Origin: an uncultured Bryobacteraceae bacterium
GTDB lineage: Bacteria > Acidobacteriota > Terriglobia > Bryobacterales > Bryobacteraceae
Assembly: GCA_937920635.1 (NCBI GenBank)
Contig: CAKZUE010000021.1
Location: forward strand, 21,652-85,651
Length of the DNA stretch: 64,000 nucleotides
Direction of reading: 5' to 3'
Shown here: piece by piece, positions 15,205 to 23,834 of the stretch
Layout of the letters: each line of letters starts with the position of its first letter
Numbering within the stretch: the first letter of the stretch is position 1
Program-made: the position numbers and the translations under genes
Notes under the pieces: model-generated
What the model was told of the DNA's origin: nothing
Seen by the model: only the letters and a program-made list of their open reading frames with translations
Databases searched by the model: none

Positions 15205-17331
15205 CTACTCCTCCTGTTGCATCTCGCGTTCGAGCAGTGCGCGCACTTCCTCGTCGGAAAGATTGGCGATCTCCGCCAGCAGCGCTTCGTATTCTTCCGG
15301 GTCGGCAGCGCCGAGCCGGCGGGCGTCGATCAGTGCCGCCAGCGAGCCGAGTGTCAGCGAGCCGGAGTAGACGTCATCGACGGCCAGCTCCACGCCGAAT
15401 TCTTCCTTGACGCGCATCAGCAGCAGCACCGCCAGCAGCGAGTGTCCTCCCAGATCGAAGAAATTGGCATCGGAATTCAGAATAGGTTTTTGCAGAATCC
15501 CGGCCCAGATACGTGCCAGTTTTTCTTCGGTTTCAGAGGAAAAGGCCCGCCCGGTGGAAGCGCCCTGCGCCTCCGCCGCCTCGCGCCGCGACGCCGTCAG
15601 GATCTCCGCTGGGGTGCGCAGAGACCGGGCGATCTCGGCATACCCGCTGAAGCTGCGCGCAGCGGCGCGGATGGAAGCCGTTTCCCGCGGCGCGGCGGGC
15701 TGCAAGGAGGCGGGCGACCACCGCAACGTCTGGAGTTCCACCGCCGGGAAGCGGAATACCAGTCCCCCATTGTCCTCGTGCACCTGGCCGAAAGGGATGG
15801 ATTCGAGGAACGCCCGCGCCGGCGCGTTGCGCGCCGTTGGAGTCAACGGCACCGTCACCGTATAGACGCCCTCGTCGAGAGCCAGTTCAGCGAGCCGCGC
15901 CAGGATCCGGTGCTCGACTCCGCGCCCCAGCACGCGGCAGGAGAGCATCAGCGCTTCGACGAACATTTCGTTGAGCCGCGTGAAAACAATCACCAGTCCC
16001 GTGAGTCCGTATTCTCCGAAGCGGTCGCTTACTTCTACGGTGAAGATCCGCACGCCGGGCGTCTGTTCCAGCGCCGCCAGTTCCGCCTCCGTGCGCCGGA
16101 TGGTTGTGGTGTTGAACTGGTTGGTGCGCTGCGTGAGTTGCGCCGCGCGGGGCAGCCGCTCCGGCGCCAGGGGCTGCACGTCCACGCGGAGATTCAGCGA
16201 GGCGATGAATTCTTCCAGCGATGAGGCTGATTGCGCCGCCCGGGAGAATTCGAGCGACTGCGCCATCAGCTCCGACCGCCGCCTGTCTTCTTCCGTCACG
16301 GACGGATGATCGAAAGCCCAGATGTGTGCCAGAAATTCCGGCAGATCCTCCAGATCCGAAGGCAATGCGATGGAGAGCACCTCCGGCGCCGATGAGGACA
16401 CCTCGGCGCACTCCTTGGGGTTGTCGTCGAGGAAGATGAACGACTCCAGCCCCAGATTCAGCTCCGCGCCCAGCGAGGCGAGGTTCACCGGTTTCGGATT
16501 CCAGTCGATGCGCCAGGCGGCGAAATGCTCCAGCCGCAGCGGAAACTCGGGGTGCGCGTTGAAGGTCTCCAGCACGTCGCTGAAGTTGTTCTTGGAAGCG
16601 ATCGCCAGCAGCATCCCCGCTTCGCGCTGCCGCAGCAGGAACTCCTGAAGATGCCGCCGCGGGGGATCGAGCACGACGCCTCCCGGACCGTCTTCCCCGC
16701 AGATGCCCCGCCAGAGCGTATTGTCCAGATCCACCGCCACCACTTTGTAAGGCGGCATCGACAATGTATGCGCCCGGCGGACGACGGCCGTCGCCAGGGC
16801 GGCGAACATCTCCTCCGTGTAGGGAATGCGCGCGATCTCCGCCGCCCGCGCATCATGCATCTGTGTGACCGGATACAAGGCGAGCCATTCTGAGTAGGGC
16901 AGGAAATGGAGCCCGGGTTGCGCGGCCAGCGCGCTGCGGAGCGCCGCTTCCGCCTCCGCCGCCGGCGCATTCTCCTCCTGCGGGCATAACACGAACAGGA
17001 GCGGAACGGTGAGCCGCGGCAAAGCCGAACGGACGGCGTCCGCCAGTTGGCCCGCATTGGCGATGGCTGCTTCCGCTATCAGAGAGCCATCCGTGCGCAT
17101 CTGGGCCAGGTCGGAAGTCCGCAGCAGGATGACGTTCACGCCGCGGCGGTTGGAGGAGAAGACCGAGCCCGGATCCAGCAGCGTCTGGACGATCTGATTG
17201 TACGGGGCGTAAGCCGTCTCAAGGGGCATCTTCAGCCGGCGCGCCCAGAATTGCAGAAAGGGTTCGATGGGTTCCGCCGTGAACGATGCGGCGATCGCGA
17301 TGTGAAAAGGTTCCGAGGAGTGCGAAGTCAC
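15205..17331 (-). CDS. FkbH-like glyceryl-loading enzyme with C-terminal acyl carrier protein
   Basis: A 708-residue protein. Residues 1-190 are the N-terminal FkbH region; 195-360 a HAD-IIIC phosphatase-like domain with 'VVAVDLDNTLWRG' (DxDxT at 201-205) and 'FIFLDDNPKECAEV'; about 380-560 a GNAT-like region containing 'TQRTNQFNTTT'; about 605-690 a phosphopantetheine carrier domain with 'FFDLGGHSLLAVLL' (attachment Ser631). The end, 'NLSDEEVRALLERE', is the usual tail of NRPS/PKS subunits. Studied FkbH enzymes take the glyceryl group of 1,3-bisphosphoglycerate and place it on a carrier protein as glyceryl-thioester, the route to methoxymalonyl units and tetronates. Here the carrier is in cis. 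It is the first gene of a tightly packed operon with two glycosyltransferases; a TACAAT hexamer lies at 17414-17409 upstream. Confidence 0.9.
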   Translation of the reverse strand: MTSHSSEPFHIAIAASFTAEPIEPFLQFWARRLKMPLETAYAPYNQIVQTLLDPGSVFSSNRRGVNVILLRTSDLAQMRTDGSLIAEAAIANAGQLADAVRSALPRLTVPLLFVLCPQEENAPAAEAEAALRSALAAQPGLHFLPYSEWLALYPVTQMHDARAAEIARIPYTEEMFAALATAVVRRAHTLSMPPYKVVAVDLDNTLWRGICGEDGPGGVVLDPPRRHLQEFLLRQREAGMLLAIASKNNFSDVLETFNAHPEFPLRLEHFAAWRIDWNPKPVNLASLGAELNLGLESFIFLDDNPKECAEVSSSAPEVLSIALPSDLEDLPEFLAHIWAFDHPSVTEEDRRRSELMAQSLEFSRAAQSASSLEEFIASLNLRVDVQPLAPERLPRAAQLTQRTNQFNTTTIRRTEAELAALEQTPGVRIFTVEVSDRFGEYGLTGLVIVFTRLNEMFVEALMLSCRVLGRGVEHRILARLAELALDEGVYTVTVPLTPTARNAPARAFLESIPFGQVHEDNGGLVFRFPAVELQTLRWSPASLQPAAPRETASIRAAARSFSGYAEIARSLRTPAEILTASRREAAEAQGASTGRAFSSETEEKLARIWAGILQKPILNSDANFFDLGGHSLLAVLLLMRVKEEFGVELAVDDVYSGSLTLGSLAALIDARRLGAADPEEYEALLAEIANLSDEEVRALLEREMQQEE

Positions 17332-17425
17332 TTCAATGCGGCCGAAACAGGATGAAAAGATAATGTTGCAAGCATGGGCCCGCCGCCGGAGGAGGCCAGC
17401 CTTCTTTCATTGTAGCGGCCCCAGC

Positions 17426-18889
17426 CTACTCGAGCGGACGGAACCAGATGTTGCGGAAGCGCATGGTGGTGTCCGGAGCGCCCGGGAATCCCGAGTGGTC
17501 CTGCAACAGCAGCGGTCCCGGCTCGCACATCGCGCGCCGGAAGCGCAGCGGGGCATGGTCCTGAACCAGCACGCCATTCAGCAACACCGTGACCGTGGCG
17601 GGTTCGACCTCCTGCCCGCGCGCATTGCAGACTGGCGCGTGATAGACGATGTCGTAGGAAGACCACTCGCCGGGCTTGCGGGCGGCGTTGACCAGCGGCG
17701 GATGCTGGCCGTACACCGCGCCCAAGGTTCCGGTGGCGTAGGTCGGGTTCTGGTAGCTGTCCAGGATCTGGATTTCCGTGATTTTCTGCAAATAGACGCC
17801 AGAATTCCCCTTTAATTGCCCTTTTTGATCCGGCATTTCCGGCACCAGAAACTCCAGGTGGATCTGCGCGGACCGGAATTGCGCGCGCGAAACGGCGTCG
17901 CCCGCGCCCGTGCGGCAGGCCATTTCCCGGTTCTCGATCCGGCAGCCCGTGGGAGAGCCGTCCGGGCGGGTCCACGCGTCGAGGCTCGATCCGTCGAACA
18001 AGACCACCGCGTCGGAAGGCGGATCGCCGCTGGTTTTTCCCGGCGTCACGGCGCGCGGCTCGGCCTGCGGCGGTTTGCCCCCTTCTGCCAGTTCGGGCGG
18101 CGCCGGCAGGGTGACATCTCCTGTCGCGGCCCACTCCGCGCCCCGCGTGAACGTCGTCACGAACACGGGCGTCTTCACTGCCGGGCCATCATGGCCGAGC
18201 GCGGTGACGAAGACGCGCCCGCTGCCGTAATTCACGGTCCATAGGATCGGGTGGTCCAGCCCGTCTCCCGGCGTCGGCTGCTTCGCCTTGCCCTGATAGA
18301 GCTTGTGATCGTCCCAGGCGGTGGCGAGCACGTGATAGGAATCCGCAGGCTGCCATTTCAGGTTCGCGTAGAGTTCGTCGTCCGGCTGCGTGAGCTTCGC
18401 GCGCAGCCCTCGCGTCACGGGATGGTTGCGGTCGCGGATGTCGAGATGGAAGGTGTGGGCGGGCGAGTGGTGGCCCTGATTCGGGCGCCAATTGCCGGCG
18501 CACAGCTTCTCGAACTCGGGCCAGTCCGGAAACGCGGCGATCGTGAAATGGAAGACCACGAGCCCCTTCCCGGCACGCACGAAATCAAGCAGAGCCCCGC
18601 GCGTGCGCTCCGGCCAGGCGAACGCCGGATCACGGGCGCCGTAATAATTCAGCACCACCAGATCGTAGCCCTCCAGCGTTTCCGGCCCCGCGCCGCGGAA
18701 GTCTTCCGTCACGCGAACTTCGAAACGGCCCGTGTCTTCCAGCGCCTTGCGCAGCAGCGGCGAAACGATGCGCCAGTCGTGGCCGCCGATCACGCCGCCG
18801 GTTACCAGCAGCGCCCGGATCTTCGGCGGCGCGGCCGGGGGCTGCGCCAAGCCGGGCAACAGGAAAAGCAACAGTGCAAGCGCGCGCAT
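17426..18889 (-). CDS. Secreted ThuA-like plus DUF1080 (3-keto-disaccharide hydrolase-like) protein
   Basis: A 487-residue protein. The ATG at 18889 follows a GGAGG site and gives a signal peptide '[15 protein letters not shown]'. Residues about 25-250 are a ThuA-like class I amidotransferase fold: '[14 protein letters not shown]', '[11 protein letters not shown]', '[16 protein letters not shown]', '[22 protein letters not shown]'. Residues about 285-487 are a DUF1080 beta-jelly-roll: '[15 protein letters not shown]', '[17 protein letters not shown]', '[10 protein letters not shown]'. DUF1080 proteins include 3-keto-glycoside hydrolases, and ThuA proteins are linked to trehalose/3-keto sugar use, so a role in extracytoplasmic 3-keto-sugar processing is a reasonable inference. 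The long open frame further upstream lies opposite trpB2 and is not real. Confidence 0.85.
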   Translation of the reverse strand: MRALALLLFLLPGLAQPPAAPPKIRALLVTGGVIGGHDWRIVSPLLRKALEDTGRFEVRVTEDFRGAGPETLEGYDLVVLNYYGARDPAFAWPERTRGALLDFVRAGKGLVVFHFTIAAFPDWPEFEKLCAGNWRPNQGHHSPAHTFHLDIRDRNHPVTRGLRAKLTQPDDELYANLKWQPADSYHVLATAWDDHKLYQGKAKQPTPGDGLDHPILWTVNYGSGRVFVTALGHDGPAVKTPVFVTTFTRGAEWAATGDVTLPAPPELAEGGKPPQAEPRAVTPGKTSGDPPSDAVVLFDGSSLDAWTRPDGSPTGCRIENREMACRTGAGDAVSRAQFRSAQIHLEFLVPEMPDQKGQLKGNSGVYLQKITEIQILDSYQNPTYATGTLGAVYGQHPPLVNAARKPGEWSSYDIVYHAPVCNARGQEVEPATVTVLLNGVLVQDHAPLRFRRAMCEPGPLLLQDHSGFPGAPDTTMRFRNIWFRPLE

Positions 18890-18985
18890 GGTTCGATCTG
18901 CCTCCGCACCCATTCTACGGGCGCGGCGGCGCTCCGTGTTGATACAATCGCCAATTTCAGACTGTTGACGGAGACGCAATCCATC

Positions 18986-20350
18986 ATGAGCGACGAGACC
19001 AAATACGTTCTGGACGAGAGCCGCCTGCCGAAGTTCTGGTACAACATCGCAGCCGACCTGCCTGCTCCCCCTCCTCCCGTCCTGCACCCGGCCACCCAGC
19101 AGCCGGTGACGCCCGCCGACCTGGAAGTGATCTTCCCAATGAGCCTCATCGCGCAGGAGGTCTCCACGGAGCGCGAGGTCGAGATCCCGAAGCCCGTGCG
19201 CGACATCTACCGGCTGTGGCGGCCCACGCCGCTGTACCGTGCGCGGCGGCTGGAGAAGGCCCTGGATACGCCGGCCCGCATCTATTACAAGTATGAGGGC
19301 GTCAGCCCGGCCGGCTCGCACAAGCCGAATACCGCCGTCGCGCAGGCTTTCTACAACAAGGAAGCCGGCGTGCGGCGCATCGTGACTGAAACCGGCGCCG
19401 GCCAGTGGGGCTCGTCGCTGGCGCTGGCGGGTGCGATGCTCGGCCTTCAGATCGAAGTCTTCATGGTCCGCGTCAGCTACCAGCAGAAGCCGTACCGGCG
19501 CGCGCTGATGGAGAGCTATGGCGCGCGCTGCGTGCCCTCTCCCTCCACGGAAACCGCCAGCGGCAGGGCGATCCTGGAACAGCGCCCGGATCACCCCGGC
19601 AGCCTCGGCATCGCCATTTCGGAGGCTGTCGAAGTCGCGGCGCAGAGTGCCGACACCAAGTACGCCCTGGGCAGCGTGCTGAATCATGTGCTGCTGCACC
19701 AGACCGTGATCGGTGAAGAAGCCATCGAACAGCTTGCCATGGCGGGGGACGAGCCCGACGTGGTGGTGGGCTGCACTGGCGGCGGTTCGAACTTCGCCGG
19801 CATCACGTTCCCGTTCCTGGGCCGTATGCTGCGCGGCGGCAGAAAGATGCGCATCGTCGCTATCGAGCCTGCGGCGTGCCCGTCGCTGACGCGCGGCAAA
19901 TACGCCTATGACTTTGGAGACACCGCCCATCTCACGCCGCTGGTCAAGATGCACACCCTTGGCAGCACGTTCACGCCTCCCGGCTTCCACGCCGGCGGGC
20001 TGCGCTACCACGGCATGGCGCCGATGGTCAGCCACTGCAAGCAGCTCGGGCTGCTGGAAGCGAAGGCGTATCCGCAATTGAGCTGTTTCGAAGCCGGCGT
20101 CCTGTTCGCCCGCACCGAAGGCATCATGCCCGCGCCGGAGGCCAACCATGCCGTGCGCGGCGCCATCGACGAGGCGCTGCGGTGCAAGCAGGAGGGCCGT
20201 AGCGAGGCGATTCTGTTCAACCTCTGCGGCCACGGCCACTTCGATATGCAGGCCTACATGGACTACTTCGCCGGCAAGCTCGTCGATCAGCAGTATGACG
20301 AGAGCGAGCTGGCCATGGCTCTGGCCGGCCTGCCTTCCGTCAACGCCTGA
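18986..20350 (+). CDS. trpB: TrpB2-type tryptophan synthase beta-like PLP enzyme
   Basis: A 454-residue enzyme; the length and the N-terminal extension ('[22 protein letters not shown]') are typical of the TrpB2 branch rather than classical TrpB. The PLP lysine is in '[16 protein letters not shown]' (Lys113); '[12 protein letters not shown]' and the phosphate-binding '[11 protein letters not shown]' follow. TrpB joins indole or indole-glycerol products with serine to give tryptophan; TrpB2 proteins often act without TrpA, and none is present here. The start at 18986 has a GGAG site. TACAAT at 18943 is a possible -10 box. It is divergent from the ThuA gene with 96 bases between the starts. No other trp gene is in the window. 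Confidence 0.9.
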   Translation: MSDETKYVLDESRLPKFWYNIAADLPAPPPPVLHPATQQPVTPADLEVIFPMSLIAQEVSTEREVEIPKPVRDIYRLWRPTPLYRARRLEKALDTPARIYYKYEGVSPAGSHKPNTAVAQAFYNKEAGVRRIVTETGAGQWGSSLALAGAMLGLQIEVFMVRVSYQQKPYRRALMESYGARCVPSPSTETASGRAILEQRPDHPGSLGIAISEAVEVAAQSADTKYALGSVLNHVLLHQTVIGEEAIEQLAMAGDEPDVVVGCTGGGSNFAGITFPFLGRMLRGGRKMRIVAIEPAACPSLTRGKYAYDFGDTAHLTPLVKMHTLGSTFTPPGFHAGGLRYHGMAPMVSHCKQLGLLEAKAYPQLSCFEAGVLFARTEGIMPAPEANHAVRGAIDEALRCKQEGRSEAILFNLCGHGHFDMQAYMDYFAGKLVDQQYDESELAMALAGLPSVNA

Positions 20351-20451
20351 TTCTCACAACGGTTTCCAGCTTTCGGCCGCAGTGTGCGGGTGTACAATTA
20401 AGAGAACCGGGGCTCCAGATCCGAGTTTCCGAGATAGAAAGAGAGTGTCCG

Positions 20452-22095
20452 ATGATTGTCCACCCGAAGGGCCCCAAGGCCCGCGTTCTGCTCACCAGTG
20501 TTTTCGGACCGTACGCGCAAGACGACGAGTACGGCAGCCGTTCGATCAATCCGATGGAGCTGTACCACAACCAGGTGACGCGGGCGCAGGGTCCGTACTC
20601 GCTGCGGATGTTCCACCGCTCCTGGGGCATCATGTTCATCCAGGCCAATCTTGAGAACCCTTCGACGGTGCTCGACTTCCCCACCAAAGAACGCTTCGAG
20701 CAGGAACTGCGCGACCACGAGTACGACGTTGTCGGCATCAGCTCGATCATCGTGAACGTCGGCAAGGTGCGCGAGATGTGCAAAATCGTGCGCCGCGTGT
20801 CGCCGAAGTCGGTCATTGTCGTGGGCGGCCATGTCGCGGCAATCCCCGGGCTGGAGCACATGATCGACGCCGACCACATCGTCAAAGGCGAAGGCGTGCG
20901 CTGGATGCGAGAGTTTCTCGGGCAGGATCCGCGCCAGAAAGTGGAGCACCCGCTGATTGCATCGGGCTTCGGCCACCGTGTGATGGGGCTCAAGCTGCCC
21001 GGCAATCTCGGCTCGACGGCGGCGACAATCATCCCTTCGGTGGGCTGCCCGATGGGCTGCGACTTCTGCACGACGTCCGCGTTCTTCGGCGGCAAGGGAA
21101 ATTTCATCAACTTTTTCGAGACAGGGCGCGAAATTTACGAGGCGATGGAAAAAGCCGAGCGCGCTTTCAAATACAAGTCTTTCTTCGTCATGGACGAGAA
21201 TTTCCTGCTGCACCGGAAGCGCGCCATGGAGCTGCTGGACTGCATGAAGCAGGGCGGCAAGAGCTGGGATCTGTACGTCTTCTCTTCGGCCAACGCGATC
21301 CGGAAATACAGCATGGAGGAGCTGGTGGAACTCGGCATCTCCTGGGTGTGGATGGGGCTGGAATCGCCTCAAAGCGGCTACGCCAAGCTCGCCGGCTCGG
21401 ACACGCTCAGTCTGGTGCGCGACCTGCGCAGCCACGGCATCCGCGTGCTCGGTTCCACGATCGTGGGCATGCATCACCACACGCCGCAGAACATCGGCGA
21501 AGAAATCGACTACGCGTGCAGCCACGAAACCGACTTCCATCAGTTCATGCTGTACACGCCGCTGCCTGGAACGCCGCTGCATCAGCGGATGAAGCAGGAA
21601 GGCACGCTCATCGACGTGGATCTGGCCGACGTCCACGGGCAGTACAAGTTCAACTGGGTTCACCCGCACATCAGCCGGGACGAGTCCAAGAAATTCCTCG
21701 ACTGGGCCTTCTGGCGTGACTTCGAGCTCAACGGTCCGTCCCTCTACCGCATTTGCCGCACCACGCTGGAGGGTGTGAAGAAATACCGCTTCTACCCTGA
21801 CCTGCGCGTGCGCGAGCGGTTTGACCGGGAAGCCCTGGCGCTGAGGACCTCCTACGCCGCCGTGTTATGGGCGATGGAGCGGCACATGCGCAAGAAGAAC
21901 GCCGAGATCGCCCAGCGCGTGCGCGAGCTGCGGGAAGACATCCGCCGCGAGTGCGGTTCGCTTGCCGCCGCCGTGGGCGCCGCTCTGGGGCCGCTCATGC
22001 TCTGGCTGACGAAGCGCGAAGAGAAGAAACTCGAAAAAGGCGTCGCCTACGAGCCGCAGACGTTCATCGAACGCCGCAATTGGGCCGGAGCGTAG
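20452..22095 (+). CDS. B12-binding-domain radical SAM enzyme
   Basis: A 547-residue protein. Residues about 10-165 fit a cobalamin-binding Rossmann domain ('DVVGISSIIVNVGKV', 'VIVVGGHVA'), although the N-terminal about 80 residues are longer than usual. The radical SAM cluster motif C-x3-C-x2-C is Cys199, Cys203, Cys206 in 'PSVGCPMGCDFCTT'. Later blocks 'VFSSANAIRKYS', 'WVWMGLESPQSGYAKL' and 'FMLYTPLPGTPLHQR' are the usual barrel strands of this class. The last about 70 residues are charged and helical. Such enzymes methylate or rearrange unactivated carbons in lipids and natural products; the substrate cannot be inferred. AGAGAG precedes the ATG and TACAAT at 20393 may be its -10 box. Confidence 0.85.
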   Translation: MIVHPKGPKARVLLTSVFGPYAQDDEYGSRSINPMELYHNQVTRAQGPYSLRMFHRSWGIMFIQANLENPSTVLDFPTKERFEQELRDHEYDVVGISSIIVNVGKVREMCKIVRRVSPKSVIVVGGHVAAIPGLEHMIDADHIVKGEGVRWMREFLGQDPRQKVEHPLIASGFGHRVMGLKLPGNLGSTAATIIPSVGCPMGCDFCTTSAFFGGKGNFINFFETGREIYEAMEKAERAFKYKSFFVMDENFLLHRKRAMELLDCMKQGGKSWDLYVFSSANAIRKYSMEELVELGISWVWMGLESPQSGYAKLAGSDTLSLVRDLRSHGIRVLGSTIVGMHHHTPQNIGEEIDYACSHETDFHQFMLYTPLPGTPLHQRMKQEGTLIDVDLADVHGQYKFNWVHPHISRDESKKFLDWAFWRDFELNGPSLYRICRTTLEGVKKYRFYPDLRVRERFDREALALRTSYAAVLWAMERHMRKKNAEIAQRVRELREDIRRECGSLAAAVGAALGPLMLWLTKREEKKLEKGVAYEPQTFIERRNWAGA

Positions 22096-22107
22096 CCGCC
22101 CTTTTGC

Positions 22108-23313
22108 TCACAACGCCGCCAGCCTGCGGTGGAACAACAGCAGCCATGCCGCCGCGCAGGTGAGCAGAATTCCGCACGCGCCCACGACAAGGGAGATGCC
22201 GAAAACCGGCACAAGCGCGCCCACGGCGAGGCTTCCGAGCGGCATCCCGCCGCGGAACGCGATGTTGTAAAGGCTCATCACGCGCCCCCGCATCTCGTCC
22301 GTCGCGATCAGTTGCACCAGCGAGCTGAGCAGCGCGAAGCAGCCGATCAGCGCCATCCCGCCGAAAAACACGAACACAAGGCTCAGCCGGAAATCGCGCG
22401 AAAACGCGAACAGGCTTTCGAAGACGCCTAGCAGGATCAGCCCGATCAGGGCGTCCCGCCCCAGATGCGGTCTGCGCCCGCGCGCCGCCACCAGCAGCGC
22501 GCCCGTGATCGCTCCGGCTGCTTCCGTGGCCAGAAGCATGGTGTAGGTGGCCTCATTGCCTCCGAACACGTCTCGGGCGAACACGGGCAGGAACACGAGG
22601 ATCGGAATCCCGAGGAAGGTGCACACGAAAGCCACCCAGATCAGGGGCAACATCCCCGGGCGGCTGCGGATGAATCCAAGCCCCTGCTTCATCGAATCGA
22701 CGACGGACTCGGCGGCGGCAGCAGGCACATAGCGGACGTGGATCAGCAACAGCGATGTGATCACGGCGGCGTAAGAGAGGCCGTTCAGCCCGAAGCACCA
22801 CGCTGCTCCCAGGTGCGTCAGCGCCAGCCCGCCAACCACTGGACCGATCACGCGCGCCAGGTTGAACTGGATCGAGTTCATCGCGATCGCATTGGGCAGG
22901 TGGTCGCGCGGCACGAGCGATGGAATCAGCGATTGATACGCCGGTGCGCCGAACGCCTGAGCCGTGCCAACGATGAAAGACAGCGTCAGAATGTGCCAGA
23001 CCCGCGCGTAGCCAAAAGCGAACAGGCCGGCCAGCGCGAACGCGCACGCCATCTGCACGAACTGCGACCCGACCAGCAGCCGCCTCCGGTCGACCCGGTC
23101 GGCGGCGACGCCCGCCACCAGCGCCAGCAGAAAGATCGGGATCTCGCCTAGAAAGCTGTCCAGCCCCAGGTAGAAGGCGGAGCCGGACAGTTGGAGAACC
23201 AACCAGCTCTGCGCGAGCTTCTGCATCCAGGTGCCGATGCTCGACACGAACGCCCCCGACCACATCAGCCGGAAGTCGCGGTAGTGAAAAGCGGAAAAGA
23301 GGCGGCGGAGCAA
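22108..23313 (-). CDS. MFS transporter (MFS_3, EntS-like exporter)
   Basis: A 401-residue membrane protein with about 12 hydrophobic helices. 'FHYRDFRLMWSGAFVSSIGTWMQ' at the N terminus (residues 9-31) and the loop 'GVAADRVDRRRLL' after helix 2 are characteristic of the MFS_3 branch, which contains the enterobactin exporter EntS and many drug or metabolite exporters. The proposed start is a TTG at 23313; the next ATG would cut into the conserved N terminus, so TTG is preferred. It follows the VOC gene by 13 bases and converges with the radical SAM gene (12-base gap). Its cargo is unknown. Confidence 0.85.
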   Translation of the reverse strand: MLRRLFSAFHYRDFRLMWSGAFVSSIGTWMQKLAQSWLVLQLSGSAFYLGLDSFLGEIPIFLLALVAGVAADRVDRRRLLVGSQFVQMACAFALAGLFAFGYARVWHILTLSFIVGTAQAFGAPAYQSLIPSLVPRDHLPNAIAMNSIQFNLARVIGPVVGGLALTHLGAAWCFGLNGLSYAAVITSLLLIHVRYVPAAAAESVVDSMKQGLGFIRSRPGMLPLIWVAFVCTFLGIPILVFLPVFARDVFGGNEATYTMLLATEAAGAITGALLVAARGRRPHLGRDALIGLILLGVFESLFAFSRDFRLSLVFVFFGGMALIGCFALLSSLVQLIATDEMRGRVMSLYNIAFRGGMPLGSLAVGALVPVFGISLVVGACGILLTCAAAWLLLFHRRLAAL

Positions 23314-23326
23314 AGCTTGCGTTCCG

Positions 23327-23704
23327 TCAGGGCAGCGGTGAAGGGCGAGAGATCAGATGAAGCAGATTGCCGTCGAGGTCGGTAAAAAACAGCAGGCGGT
23401 TGCCCGAGAGGTTCAAGGGCTCGGAAACAATCTTCACGCCCCGCTGTTTCAGATCTTCCACCGCCTGGTCGAAGTCGGCTACCATTACAGCGAGATGCCG
23501 GATGCCGGGCGTCTTCATCTGCGCCAGCAGCGGCTCGCCTTCGCTGGGGATGATTTCCAGCATCGCTCCGTTGGGCGCTTTGACGAAGTAGTTGCCGCTG
23601 TACTCGTGGTTGATGCGGAATCCGAGCGTATCCACATACCATTGCGCCAGCCGCTGCGGATGGGGCGAAGCGATCGCCGTGTGCTCAAGTCCCGTGTAGA
23701 GCAT
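23327..23704 (-). CDS. VOC-family (glyoxalase/dioxygenase-like) protein
   Basis: A 125-residue protein with the vicinal-oxygen-chelate fold: 'GLEHTAIASPHPQRLAQWY' gives the first metal-ligand His, 'YFVKAPNGAMLEIIP' the first Glu, 'IRHLAVMVADFDQAV' the second His, and 'FFTDLDGNLLHLISRP' the end of the second half where a Glu is normal but here reads 'NLLHLI'. The family covers glyoxalase I, extradiol dioxygenases and antibiotic-binding proteins. One complete two-module unit is present. It is directly upstream of the MFS exporter, a layout often seen for resistance or detoxification pairs, but this is only suggestive. Confidence 0.8.
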   Translation of the reverse strand: MLYTGLEHTAIASPHPQRLAQWYVDTLGFRINHEYSGNYFVKAPNGAMLEIIPSEGEPLLAQMKTPGIRHLAVMVADFDQAVEDLKQRGVKIVSEPLNLSGNRLLFFTDLDGNLLHLISRPSPLP

Positions 23705-23789
23705 ACATTCCGGAGTCTAGCAGGGCAGCCGCGCGTGGTGTTGCCTCGCAATTTGCACCCTTGCAGCCCCGGGCTCCCCCTTGCAGCAA

Positions 23790-23798
23790 TGGTATGAT
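23790..23798 (+). promoter_or_regulatory. Candidate extended -10 promoter of the ATPase cassette
   Basis: TGG directly followed by TATGAT forms an extended -10 element 37 bases before the ATPase ATG at 23835. No good -35 box is seen 17 bases upstream. The same nine bases recur at 25464, at the other end of the cassette. Confidence 0.35.
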
Positions 23799-23834
23799 CG
23801 AGCACGCGAAGTCATTCAGGTAGGTGTCAAGCCT

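Noticed and set aside
15205..17331. FkbH-ACP as part of a full polyketide cluster
   Set aside because: No ketosynthase, acyltransferase or adenylation motif is found from 9750 to 23704.
18890..20239. Upstream extension of the ThuA-DUF1080 frame to 20239
   Set aside because: The extension is antisense to trpB2; the signal peptide and ribosome site at 18889 fix the true start.
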